Source of the DNA: Malachius bipustulatus
Taxonomy: Eukaryota; Arthropoda; Insecta; Coleoptera; Melyridae
Direction of reading: 5' to 3'
DNA length: 64,000 bases
Assembly: GCA_910589415.1 (NCBI GenBank)
Contig: CAJUUM010000031.1
Location: 1,488,001-1,552,000, forward strand
Every line of letters begins with the position of its first letter. Positions within the stretch are counted from its first letter, which is position 1. Below the pieces are notes generated by a model, which saw only the letters and a program-made list of their open reading frames with translations, did no database searches and was not told the origin of the DNA. This document shows positions 22,692-33,085 of this stretch, piece after piece. The position numbers were made by a program, and so were the translations under genes.

Positions 22692-23641
22692 ATCGTCATC
22701 CTTTTTTAAATTTAAGGTTGTTTCATTATTTTTTATTGTATGTTAACCAATGTTCCTTACAATGTTCTTTTTTTAAATTTTATGGTTATGTTCGGTTGAA
22801 TTGTTTGATTGTTTTATTTACTTTTATTTAATATTGTCATATTGGCAACTACTTTATGTCGATGTTCCCTAAAATGTTCCTTTAGAGTAAGATTATTATT
22901 TTTACTAGGTACATCTCTGTGTCCTAGAACTTTTTAATAAATATTTTTAAAACTATATCTTGTTTTTAATCCCCTTAGTTTCTCTAGTGTTAGTTTTAAC
23001 TAAAGCTCGGAGTAACAACTAGTTTTATCTGAAAATTAAATATATCAGTGGTAAATTCTAGTTTTGACTAGGTATTACTAGTTTTAACAAAGTCATTTAG
23101 TAAAAACTAGTTTTAACTAGGAAAAACTAGTTCTAACGGAAAACGGGTTTTAACTGTAACATATAAATATTCAAATAACGTAAATCAAGATTATGAAAAT
23201 TCAGACAATAAAAACAAAATATTACAATAAAACTCAAATAACAAATACATAACTCCCTAAAAATAAAAAATTAACGATAAACAAGCTCAAATACTTATCT
23301 TAAATTAAGAATTATTTCTAATGAAAATAACTTAGATAATAAAAACAGAACATTATTACAAAGAAAGCCAAAAAACAAACAAATGCAAAATTCCCTATAG
23401 GTAATTAAAAAATAACCAATATCGCAGTTGTAGATCGATAACAGTCTGCTCCTTCCCTATTGATACACACTTATTAGGATTCAAATTATTGTACTTGATA
23501 AAATATAAACATACCACCTACTGTAATGAAAACATATTTCGCCTCTTTGTATTACGTTGTATAAATATATTTGCAATTTCATTGTTATCTATTTCCCTTA
23601 CAACATCTTTATATGAATTGAGGATAATACAGTCATTTAAT

Positions 23642-25645
23642 CTAGTCTGCGTCATAGTTGCTCTTAAAAATGTTTTTAGTCTTCGCAAATTTGAAAAACT
23701 TCTCAGAAGAACATGATGTTACAGGAATAGTAAAAAAAAATTTTAGAGCTTTAAAATACTCGGAAAACATGTCTTTTAAATGTTCATTTTCGTTAAAATA
23801 TAAAGCTACCTCTGATATAGAGTGAAAATTTTTCCCCCTAGTACTATCAAAAAACATGTTTTTATGTAAACATAGTCTTTCTATGTCGAAATCGCAACTG
23901 TAGTTTTCTTGAATGACTTCAGTGTTTTGGTTTGTCAATAAAAAAACTTCAATATCTTTTGCTCGTTTTATTCCATTTGAATTTGTGATGGGTTCTTTCC
24001 GGTTAGGGTAAACTTGCGTGACAAAAGATTTATTTACACAGAAATGTTAAATATATACAATACTTAAAACCTAAAACTAACAATAACACTATATACAGAC
24101 GGTATTGCCTTCTTGTGCGGCTCCTCTAGCCTCCTTGATCTTCAGCGCCGGCCAACAGATGCGTGGGCGTCCCGTCGCACCTCAATACGGAGGACGGGAC
24201 CCAGGGTTGAGCTTCCCCTGATCTTCAGCGCCGGCCAACAGAACGATCCCGCCTCAATACGGCGGATCGTGCCATCTTTACCCTCAACGCAGGTGCGTGG
24301 TTAATAATTAACCGATGCGTGGGTGGCCCGTCACACCTCACTACGGAAGACGGGGACCCGAGGGTTGAACTGTGGTTGAGCTCCTCCTGACCTCACTGCA
24401 GTCGGAGGGGCTCCAGTGATTTCTCCGCACCCTCAGTACGGGCGGAGAAATGTTGGGGCGCTCCATCTACCTCAATACGGCAACGGAGGGCCCCCCTGTT
24501 GCTGCCGTAGCTCAGTACGCTAGGCAGCCAGTGTGAGTGTCTCTCAGTCAGTACCTGATGGACACTGTCCGTTCCCTCGATGAGCTCTGTATTTATAGCC
24601 GGCCGGACCGTGATAAGACGGTTATCATGTCTCTAAAAAAACCCTGCCTCTTGATTAGTAATAAAATAATAATTAATTAATAGACGAGACCTTCGGATCT
24701 CGTCACAAATTAAAACGGTGGTTAATGCTCTGAACACTAGTATCTATGATTTCGCAATACAAACATCTGTATAACTCTTCAGGCGAATTAGAAAAATGAT
24801 GATTTGTTGAGCCACCCAATTTAAGAGGGAGCTTTTTTCTTCTTGGCAAAATTGGTTCTTCAATATTAAAATTAGTCTTCTCAGTAACTATTTGATCCCA
24901 TAAAATTTTAAAATTATTTCGTTGAGTCTGAAGCGTGTCAGCTAGACAATGAACTTTTTTCATTGCATCTGCAATGTTAATATCAACTATTTGCATATTT
25001 GTATTCAAAACCTCTATATTTTCAAAAACATTTATTAATATCTTCAGTAAAAAAAAAATTCAAATGAATATAGTTTTTCAAGAAAACCATTTGCCTTTGC
25101 CCCTGCTTCGCTTTTTTCGTTGCTTTGGTTTGTCATAAATTCACATATTTCTTTGTAATTTTCAAAGAGAGATTTTAACGATGCTACACGAAGACACCAC
25201 TTGTAGGACAAAAAGGCCTTAAGGACGATGAACCAGCATCTTCAGTGTTAGTTTTGATACATTTAAAAATATTTAACCTTTTTGCTGAATCTCGAATATA
25301 ATTTAAAATGTCTTTTGCATATACTAAAAAATCTCTTACCTTAGGTATGCCGTTGAATGAATCTTGAACTAATAAGTTAAGAGAGTGCGCTATGCAGTGA
25401 ACATATACAGCTCGTGGTTCATCATTAGCTATTCTTTTTTGTAGCCCTGATAAAACACCACTTACATTTGCAGCCCCGTCGTAGCATTGACCTCGCAGTA
25501 ACGTTATGTCTAAGCTGTTTCTTATTAAAATGTATTTTACAACATTATATAATGTTTGTGCATCAGTAAAAGGCGTTTCATAAAGTCCGAAAAAATATTC
25601 TGCTATTTCCAGATTGTCGTCAACACTTCTAAAACAAAAATTCAC
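23642..25645 (-). pseudogene. hAT transposase, C-terminal half (zf-MYM1-like), degenerate
   Basis: From 25645 down: SVDDNLEIAEYFFG, GQCYDGAANVSG and VHCIAHSLNLLVQD are the hAT catalytic-core segments, with Asp in YDGA. A frame change near 25184 and stops follow. 24703-25008 carries the region before the dimerisation domain, cut by an LTR after NHRFN. 23642-23990 has FFTIPVTSCSSEKFF, the hAT C-terminal dimerisation motif. The 5' half continues at 31358-32274 beyond the PLE. Confidence 0.82.
24012..24706 (-). mobile_element. solo LTR with GC-rich subrepeats, inside the hAT gene
   Basis: Interrupts hAT coding sequence. On the minus strand it begins near TGTGACGAGA, has a TATA box (GGCTATAAATAC near 24590-24601), and ends near TTTGTCACG preceded by AATAAATC. 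The internal 24110-24500 part is GC-rich with repeated CCTCAATACGG-type motifs and two copies of GATCTTCAGCGCCGGCCAAC. I could not fix the exact ends because no clean target duplication shows. Confidence 0.55.
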
Positions 25646-25664
25646 GTAGACCCATTGCGAGGAC

Positions 25665-26205
25665 CAATGAACAATAGTAAAGGAAAAGTCTTATTCTCGC
25701 TAAATTTGAGACTTTATTTTCTTTCTACTTGGTTACATGTTTCGGCACTTCGGCCATCATCAGACCATAAAAATAAAACTGTAAGTAAAAAGTTATATGA
25801 GTATAAAACTCAGTCAAAACTAACTGGATTGGAAATTAAGGATGTTATATTAATTAGTTGAGGTGTACAACTTACAGTCGTCTCTACGTCATAACAGACA
25901 ATTTCGGCTCATCAAGTCCGCTGAAGCAAATCATCACATATCCTAGTACAGGTATTAGAACAAAAAGCAACCGAAACAAGGGGTGTTTCGATATATGTAG
26001 AGTCATCCTGAATTCGTCTCGGAAGTCGAAGATCAGACACAGAAATATAAAATTTTGATTAAAACAACAAGGGAAAACAGAAACGCATCGAATTCCCTGT
26101 TGGAAATTAAAAATTCTTGAAAACACATGTGCTCTAGTCTCCTACAGGAGAACCCACAAAATGGAAGCTACATATCAGTATTAGCACAGATATGACTTCT
26201 TTTTT
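25665..26205 (-). repeat. left inverted terminal repeat of PLE D
   Basis: The reverse complement of 29005-29379 joined to 31200-31355. Contains the minus-strand hammerhead. Followed at 26181-26258 by a smaller inverted repeat around a T-rich loop (GCTACATATCAGTATTAGCA and its complement). Confidence 0.85.
25728..25770 (-). ncRNA. hammerhead ribozyme, PLE D left repeat, intact core
   Basis: Minus strand: AUGGU, core CUGAUGA, stem II GGC/GCC, GAAA, stem III ACAUGU (two pairs around AU), A, then ACCA pairing with UGGU. All invariant positions are present; expected cleavage follows GUA. Confidence 0.8.
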
Positions 26206-26289
26206 TTTTTTCTTTTCTACAATCATATCTGTGCTAATACTGATATGTAGCTTTGATTGTAGATTTGTCAGAATCAAGACCCCCAGAAG

Positions 26290-26520
26290 CAACAACCCCA
26301 CATGGTCCAGGAACATCGCATATCTGCAGAGACGTCTACTCAGGCACGACATACGAAAATGGCACAGAACAGCCAACTACCACTCACACAGGAAGAAGAT
26401 TGCGAGAGACATTTTGCAGGTCAGACTTTCTGGATTGGCTTTTGATCAGTTCATTGATAGAATTTATAGAAAGGTGGACAACTTTGTCAATTATAAAAAT
26501 AGAATTCATTCGAAAAAAAA
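26290..26520 (+). pseudogene. PLE D ORF N-terminus, out of frame with the rest
   Basis: This frame encodes RNIAYLQRRLLRHDIRKWHR and FDQFIDRIYRKVDNFVNYKN, a basic helical N-terminus that fits a PLE start. It meets a run of nine A at 26512-26520 where the reading frame must change to enter the main ORF. A one-base slip in this run is the simplest cause. Confidence 0.6.
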
Positions 26521-28620
26521 ATTTCATACTTACGTTCCATTCAAGTTCAGCCTGCAACCTCCCTCGAGCCAATTTTACCTAACAATAACTTCCACCAGAG
26601 AGTCATAAACCTCTGTGATGTTCAATTTGATAATGATGAAAAGCTTTTACTTGACCAAGGACTTAAATTTTCATTACCCGAACTCAATAAGCATAGAATC
26701 ATTGAAACATTGGTGGCTGAAGTTGAGTCATTTATAAGATCTCATAAATTTGATAACATTAACGTTATCAATACTATAAGAAGCAAAACATCTGACATTC
26801 TCCTTGCTTTCAAAAGATTAAAAATCAAAACTTCACCTTCCATTCATAAATTTCTTTCTTGTTTAAAAAAAGTGAGAGTCAAAGTCAAAAACAATGATCT
26901 TTTTATTTCAAAGGCTGATAAGGGCAATTGTATGGTTGTTCTTCCTAGGAACGAATACATAAATAAAGTTAACACTTTCCTCACAGACAATGGTTTCATC
27001 CCAGCTGATGTTGATTGCTATAAAAAGTATTGCATTTCATTCAAGACTACACTTAGCAAATATGGTCCAGTAATTTTTGATAACATAAAACAGTTAATAC
27101 CCATGAACCATAATATCCCTAGACTATATGGCCTCCCCAAAATACATAAACAAAATGTCCCCATAAGACCAGTTGTTGCCTTTACAGGTAGCATAGCTTA
27201 CCATCTTTCCGAAAAACTCAACAAACTTCTTCCTTCTATTTTAGACTTCTATCCAAAATACAGTTTAAAAAATAGCCTAGACCTAGTAAACAAGGTAAAA
27301 AGCTTACATATCCCGGACTCACATACCCTTATCTCACTCGACGTCTCTAACCTCTTTACCACAGTACCAGTTCCACAAACTTTACAAATCCTCAAGAACA
27401 TCATACATCACTCACAAATAGACAATGACATGGCTGAGAGTATCTTACAACTAACTTCTCTTTGCTTGAGACAGAATTTCTTCTCATTTAACAATACCGT
27501 TTACTTACAACCAGACGGTCTAAGTATGGGCAACTGTCTATCTCCCTTCATGGCCGAAGTATTTAAGTCATTCTTCGAAGACAACATAGTTTTTCACTCT
27601 TCCAATCCGCACCGAAGTAATATTCTTTTCTGGTACCGTTACGTTGATGACATAATTATCTGCTGGAACAACTCCATAGACCCCCCAAATTTACTTCTAG
27701 ACTGGATCAACAAAACCCACTCTAATATCAATTTCACCATGGAAATAGAAAAAGATGGAAAAATAAACTTTCTTGACCTCCAACTCTCGATATCGAACCA
27801 CGAAATCAACTTCGACATCTATAGGAAACCAACTTCAACGAGCCACTGCATCCCAGATACCTCATGTCATCCATATCAACACAAAATGGCTGCCTTCAGA
27901 TGCTACATAGATCGCCTCCTAAAAATACCCTTAAGTTCAGGCTGTTTCAACAATGAAGTAAACACCATCAAATTTTTAGCACAGACTAATGGCTTCAATC
28001 CAACTACAATAGATAAATTGATCAATAGAAAAAGAAGTCAAATACTCAGATCTGAGGCCTACGCAGTTGATAGAGATCCCAACAGAAGGTTCGTACCTCT
28101 CACATTCTTTGGTGAAGTTTCACAACAAATTGCTAGAGTCTTCGAATCCTATACCGATTATAAAACAGCATTTAAACCTAACAACACCTTGCTTCAACAC
28201 CTTGTCAAAAATAAAGACCAGATCCCAAGATTAAATAAATGTGGAGTATATAGACTTCGTTGTGGAGATCCAGATTGCAACACTGTTTACATTGGAAGAA
28301 GTGGTAGAAACTTGAAAACCAGAGTTGATGAACACTTACGCAGCTATAGAATACCAGATAACGACAAGTCCATTTTTGGGAAACATCTCAGATTACATAA
28401 CCACCATTTTGACATAGACAGAGACGTCGACTTACTTCATCAATGCCCTTCAGGCCATAAACAAGCAATTCTTGAAGAACTTGAAATTTTCAAACATATC
28501 AACGACGACAACTTAAACTCTCTTAATTCCATGATGACTAATTCTTTCCCACCTACTTTCGAAATATTGAGACAGCATCGCCCTATAATCAACAGCAACA
28601 ACACTTCCCCTCTACCTTAA
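26503..28620 (+). CDS. PLE D reverse transcriptase with GIY-YIG endonuclease
   Basis: A long open frame of about 705 codons. RT motifs in order: FISKADKGNCMVVL, RLYGLPKIHK, VPIRPVV, LISLDVSNLFTTVP, QPDGLSMGNCLSPF, then the catalytic RYVDDIIICW (YVDD at about 27640-27651), and NFLDLQLS followed by YRKPTST. The C-terminal GIY-YIG has CGVYRLRCGDPDC, TVYIGRSGRNLKTRVDEH and EELEIFKHI. Cys residues just before YIG hint at a zinc-binding variant. It copies the element's RNA at a nick made by the nuclease. The RT and nuclease parts look intact; only the N-terminus is shifted. Confidence 0.92.
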   Translation, partial: NSFEKKISYLRSIQVQPATSLEPILPNNNFHQRVINLCDVQFDNDEKLLLDQGLKFSLPELNKHRIIETLVAEVESFIRSHKFDNINVINTIRSKTSDILLAFKRLKIKTSPSIHKFLSCLKKVRVKVKNNDLFISKADKGNCMVVLPRNEYINKVNTFLTDNGFIPADVDCYKKYCISFKTTLSKYGPVIFDNIKQLIPMNHNIPRLYGLPKIHKQNVPIRPVVAFTGSIAYHLSEKLNKLLPSILDFYPKYSLKNSLDLVNKVKSLHIPDSHTLISLDVSNLFTTVPVPQTLQILKNIIHHSQIDNDMAESILQLTSLCLRQNFFSFNNTVYLQPDGLSMGNCLSPFMAEVFKSFFEDNIVFHSSNPHRSNILFWYRYVDDIIICWNNSIDPPNLLLDWINKTHSNINFTMEIEKDGKINFLDLQLSISNHEINFDIYRKPTSTSHCIPDTSCHPYQHKMAAFRCYIDRLLKIPLSSGCFNNEVNTIKFLAQTNGFNPTTIDKLINRKRSQILRSEAYAVDRDPNRRFVPLTFFGEVSQQIARVFESYTDYKTAFKPNNTLLQHLVKNKDQIPRLNKCGVYRLRCGDPDCNTVYIGRSGRNLKTRVDEHLRSYRIPDNDKSIFGKHLRLHNHHFDIDRDVDLLHQCPSGHKQAILEELEIFKHINDDNLNSLNSMMTNSFPPTFEILRQHRPIINSNNTSPLP

Positions 28621-29004
28621 TAAATATACAATTAAAATAACCCATCTCCTGATTACACGCTATTACCTTGATTTGTCAGCTCTCACAGCATACTTCCTTG
28701 ACCACATCTAATTTCAAATTTCCCGCCAGTTTATGAAATTCCCCACTTCTCATCTTTCTTCTTCTTTATGTCAACCCAATTTTTGTATCACTTGTCAACA
28801 ATTTGCCATCTGTCAGTTAATCAGACGTCATACTCTTTCTGCCCTTCTTTTCGCCTTTTTGTCAGTTGTCACCTGTCAATGTTTAATACAGACATCATTC
28901 AAGAAAATTAAAAAAAAAACTCTTCGAATTAGTTAACCTAAAAAGAACGAGATGGTTTCCTCTCCTCTCAAATTTCTAGATTTTATAAAAAATGTAAAAA
29001 AGAA
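28621..29004 (+). other. 3' untranslated region of PLE D
   Basis: No ORF of note; a CTGTCA-rich stretch followed by AATTAAAAAAAAAAC. It leads into the right inverted repeat. Confidence 0.6.
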
Positions 29005-29379
29005 GTCATATCTGTGCTAATACTGATATGTAGCTTCCATTTTGTGGGTTCTCCTGTAGGAGACTAGAGCACATGTGTTTTCAAGAATTTTTAATTTCCA
29101 ACAGGGAATTCGATGCGTTTCCGTTTTCCCTTGTTGTTTTAATCAAAATTTTATATTTCTGTGTCTGATCTTCGACTTCCGAGACGAATTCAGGATGACT
29201 CTATATCGAAACACCCCTTGTTTCGGTTGCTTTTTGTTCTAATACCTGTACTAGGATATGTGATGATTTGCTTCAGCGGACTTGATGAGCCGAAATTGTC
29301 TGTTATGACGTAGAGACGACTGTAAGTTGTACACCTCAACTAATTAATATAACATCCTTAATTTCCAATCCAGTTAGTT

Positions 29380-31199
29380 TGCGACGCCTTCTTTGCAATT
29401 ACAAATTAGGTACTCATATGTGTTACACCCGACGCACCTATACCTTCCTAGAGACCTCAGAGTTTACCGTATGATGGCCCACCAACTTAGTGGAGAAGGG
29501 TGTGGGTGGTTTACCAAACCCAAAAGTTTACAAATGAATCCGATTGAGGCGCCACATTGTTTTACATCACACAGCAACTAATATAAATGTTTTTGGTTCG
29601 TGGTTTTGGTCAAACAATGAAATACCAATGAAATAACCTATAATAAATCAAGATCTCCAACCAGCTCCCTCTGGATCATGGGGTCGGATGTCAGCAACAC
29701 ACAGACTACACAACACAAAACCAAACCAGACATAGACACAACACCAATAATACTCCTAGTAGAACGGTATAATTACATTTAATAATACAAAAATAACATA
29801 AGGTGATAATAACAAAAAAAAAAAGAGAGAGATAATGATAAGAAATCAGGAAGCAGCCATAAAATAGACAATACCTGGCCTAGCTCAAGCAATATAAAGT
29901 TATATCTGTGCTGGTCATTTCATTTACTTATTATCTATCGACTTTTATTTATCTATTATTTTTTTTTGTATGTACTCTTTGTTATTCAATTTATTTTAAT
30001 TCAATTTTTTACTGATACGATAGATTCGCTAAGTGCACTTCGCGCAACCTGCACAATGGTAAAATACATTCATAAAACAAAAGTACATCTATTATATCTA
30101 TGCGGATGATTATTCATTAATTCATTCAAGAGAGTTGTATTAGGATGGTCTTTATTATTTATTCCCTGACTAGGTCAGCTCCTACAATTTCCTTGACCGC
30201 TTCTGACACTAAATTTGACACCAAAATATAATATAATAATAATAAATAACAAAAAAAAAAACAATGATAACCGAAAGGCGGCAAAGAGATAATACCTAGA
30301 TAGTTCAGATAACGTTTGTTCCGCGATATCTCTCTGGACGTGAAAATGGTCTTATGCAGACTATCGAAATAGTAAATTAGGGAAGGTACTCATCACTATC
30401 CTGGAGCAGGAACATCCACTTGAAGAAGAACCTCGGACCAGCCCTTTCGACCAGTAGGCGAAGCTCGCTCTATCACAGGAAGTCACACGGACGCTCACGT
30501 TCCCTAGTCCTAGACCAATGGAGCCCAATCGCTTCCTGCAGCACTTCTATTGCCTTCCTGCACTTTTTCGCCCTCCGAACAAACCCTAAGTCAAAAAAAA
30601 AGAATTGATTCCAAAGTATGTACCTAATTGATAATACGAGCTGATAAACCACCACAAAAAAACAATAACTGGAGAACCAGAAAAACATTCGAATTACTTC
30701 ATTATGAAATTGGAGGAATGATCATAATATGATGACAATAATAAGTTTGGAGACTTACCCTAAGTAAGACAGTTTAGGGGCACCCAGTAGAATAATGATG
30801 GTAATAGGCAGTAAATAGAAAATAGTAGTCTCTTGGAGACGCCGAAAAGAATCCCACTTCTAGCGGTGATGTTTTAGTCGCCGATGACATCCAACCATCA
30901 AATAAACGACTTCAACACAATAATTTTCCAACAATTATCCCGGTTAAATCACACACAATCCGGAAGTTATCGTAAACTGGACTATTGGAAAATTGCAATC
31001 GAACGCCTCTTTTCTCGACTTATTCTCTTCTACCCAATCTGCCGGCCTCGCCTCGCCGTTCCGACCGTTCGAGCGCTGATAAAAAAAACCTTATCGACTA
31101 ACGTTGAATCCCGTCGATATGACTGACTGAATTTATGAGAAATATAATATTTTAATAATAAAACCCGGAATTAAGTAAAATACAATTTGGACCGTTACA
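29380..31199. mobile_element. unclassified 1.8 kb insertion with TG...CA ends, TSD AGTT
   Basis: Splits the right terminal repeat of PLE D exactly: AGTT occurs at 29376-29379 and 31200-31203, and removing one copy plus the insert restores the match to the left repeat. The insert starts TGCGACGCC and ends CCGTTACA. TG...CA ends with a 4 bp duplication suggest a solo LTR, though 1820 bp is long. No protein is supported inside. Confidence 0.65.
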
Positions 31200-31252
31200 A
31201 GTTTTGACTGAGTTTTATACTCATATAACTTTTTACTTACAGTTTTATTTTT

Positions 31253-31292
31253 ATGGTCTGATGATGGCCGAAGTACCGAAACATGTAACCAA
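31253..31292 (+). ncRNA. hammerhead ribozyme, PLE D right repeat
   Basis: AUGGU, core CUGAUGA, a weak stem II (G-to-A difference from the left copy at the GCC side), GAAA, ACAUGU, A, ACC. The core is intact, but the change weakens stem II. Confidence 0.75.
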
Positions 31293-31357
31293 GTAGAAAG
31301 AAAATAAAGTCTCAAATTTAACGAGAATAAGACTTTTCCTTTACTATTGTTACTTCT

Positions 31358-32274
31358 AAAACAAACTGAAAGCTGTTCTTTTTTTGAAAGATCTGTTGTT
31401 TCATCCGCGATAATTGCAAATATGTTTTGCTTAATTTTGGCAAGTATTTTATTGCAGACGGTATCAGCTAGTAGAGTCAATATTTCATTGATAATATCGT
31501 GCGATATCCATTTGTGGTTGGTTCGGTTCATCCATGACTTAAGTTCTGCAGAATCTTCAGTTCGAAGATTTAAAAGCTGAGTGAAGTTTGAATCATCTTC
31601 CGTATGGCCTCTAAATGCAAGCCCTTATGCTGCTAAATACTTGATCGACCCGATAATTTTAAGTAGTGCAGTTCTTGCAGTTTTCATTTCCAAAACCTTG
31701 CTCTTCGACATTGCTGCTACTAGGTTTACTCCTTTGTCAATTGCAGACATTGCCTCTATAGCGTGTCTATGCATTTCAGATTTTTCGTGATACCGAAACC
31801 TTTCAAGAGCTTTATTCCATTTATTAAATCCTTTTACAACAAACGATTGGTGTAAAATGTTTGTATATGTGGAACTCATTGGAATTTTACGTTTTAGGTA
31901 TGCATTTTGACACAGCTCACAAAAGACTTTGGAAACATCTTCCTTATAATGTAGCCACTTGAATGTATTTTTCCAGTTTGGTTGGAAGCAACGTCCTGAT
32001 CTTTTACTCTCTTTTAATGGCGGAGGATTTTGCTTATCTTGTATTTTAGAAGTAGAAGCAAACTCTTCGGTATCATTTTCTGACTCCATATTAACTTCGC
32101 AGATTTTTGAAAAATATTGTTTGTGTTTCTCCCCGTCCAATGGTGTATTTTCGGAATCATCGGCTAGAGACGAAGATGACTGCAAATTTATCGGCACAGG
32201 CACAATTGACTCAAATGGTGCGGACTCTGAATCCTTTTTACTTCCCCTTGGAAGACGAAGGACAAATTTATCCA
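31358..32274 (-). pseudogene. hAT transposase, N-terminal half with TTF-type zinc finger
   Basis: Starts at MDKFVLRLPRGS (32274). A TTF/BED-like zinc finger follows: RCFQPNWKNTFKWLHY, VFCELC and a final HEKSEMHRHAI. An in-frame TAA occurs at about 31627 where GLAFRGH begins, so a nonsense change is the likely break, since the same frame continues. ISHDIINEIL and FAIIADETTDLSKKEQLSVCFR carry the first catalytic Asp. The PLE inserted directly after CFR; the rest lies at 25645 and below. Confidence 0.85.
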
Positions 32275-33077
32275 TAATTAATACGAAATTTTTGAAAAAT
32301 TGATGTTTGAAAGTCTCTAAAGACAGCTTACAGCACAGCACAGTCAAGCACCCTCACACATTACCATCACATCACATATACAGGGTCCACAGTCTACAGG
32401 TGTTATTTAAATATCTAGTACGAAGATAAGAGTAAACTGTGAAAACTAATTCTATTAAATGAAAATAATATAATAAATGAAAACGATTGAAAGAAAATAA
32501 AAATAGGAGCTGGTAAAATATCAGTGTCTTCATGGAATATCGACCGATGAATGACATAATCTTGCATACTTAAATGGAATTCTCCAGCCCATGTTGAACA
32601 TTTAAGAGTTTGCATTCTGGCAACCTAAACTAAACAGATGTTTCTCATAAAATGTAAACACAAAGGGATTCTCTTTTGGCCACTTGTCACTTCACTGAAT
32701 TATATTCAGTTTCAGTTCTTGAAATTAATATGTTACTGCATCCCGTCCCGACCCGATGTCTGTCTCTGGTCTCTGGCTTTATTTCTAAGAAGACTGTTTA
32801 TTGGCTATATCTATACATATTTAGGGCCTATAATCAGGGTCACAACTCACAAAAATAATAGGTATACGTAAATGAGCAAAGTTGCTGGGACCTCTGATAT
32901 GTGCATATATTTATAAATTGGAATTGGAAGTATGTGTATCAGGATGCTATATTACATTTTGTTTAAAATAAAAACATTTTATTATAAACTAAATAATTTT
33001 TAAAAAATAACACTAATAACAGCAAATTTTGAATGGGTGCTTGCGCACCCAGAGCACCCATGCATCCGGCGCCTATG
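32275..33077 (-). other. hAT 5' region and terminal repeat
   Basis: AT-rich, without a convincing ORF. Ends in the subterminal GGGTGCTTGCGCACCC hairpin and the CGGCGCCTATG terminus of the hAT element. Confidence 0.55.
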
Positions 33078-33085
33078 ACTCCACT

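Larger units (their letters stand above)
16907..23161. mobile_element. Ginger/KRBA2-like DNA transposon with two divergent genes (6.25 kb)
   Basis: The ends TGTTACAGTTAAAACCCG and CGGGTTTTAACTGTAACA are exact inverted repeats starting with TGT. TATA flanks both sides (16903-16906 and 23162-23165), a 4 bp duplication. Subterminal regions are packed with ACTAGTTTTAACTAG-type motifs in both arms. Inside are a minus-strand two-exon gene (17733-19975) and a plus-strand gypsy-integrase-like transposase (20849-22691). TGT ends, 4 bp target and an integrase-type transposase are the hallmarks of Ginger transposons. Flanks 17020-17732 and 22692-23000 are non-coding. Confidence 0.8.
25640..31357 (+). 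mobile_element. Penelope-like element D with inverted terminal repeats
   Basis: Inserted in the hAT gene: ACTTCTAAAACAAA appears at both edges (25626-25639 and about 31358-31371), a 14 bp duplication. Left 25665-26205 and right 29005-29379 plus 31200-31357 are inverted copies of about 540 bp, each with a hammerhead. A short extra stretch (25641-25664) precedes the left repeat, as often in PLEs. The ORF lies between them. The right repeat is split by a later insertion (29380-31199). Confidence 0.85.
16459..33077 (-). mobile_element. hAT element swollen to 16.6 kb by nested insertions
   Basis: Left end CATAAGCGCCGGAT... and right end ...ATCCGGCGCCTATG are inverted, and GGGTGCTCTGG recurs in both subterminal regions. 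The flanks are GCTCCACT (16451-16458) and ACTCCACT (33078-33085), an 8 bp duplication with one mismatch, as expected for hAT. The transposase reads on the minus strand in pieces (32274 down to 23642). Removing the Ginger-like element, the LTR and the PLE leaves about 4 kb, a normal autonomous hAT size. The 16480-16902 and 23166-23641 parts are AT-rich 3' sequence without ORFs. Confidence 0.75.

Noticed and set aside
29283..29310. Possible extra hammerhead (CTTGATGAGCCGAAATTGTC) in the right repeat of PLE D
   Set aside because: The core has an inserted base and there is no room for stem II between GAUGAG and GAAA; the convincing hammerhead of this repeat is at 31253.
32380..32400. ACAGGGTCC near 32384 as a possible hAT or foldback terminus
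   Set aside because: No inverted partner or duplication fits; the CGGCGCCTATG end at 33077 with its 8 bp duplication is better supported.
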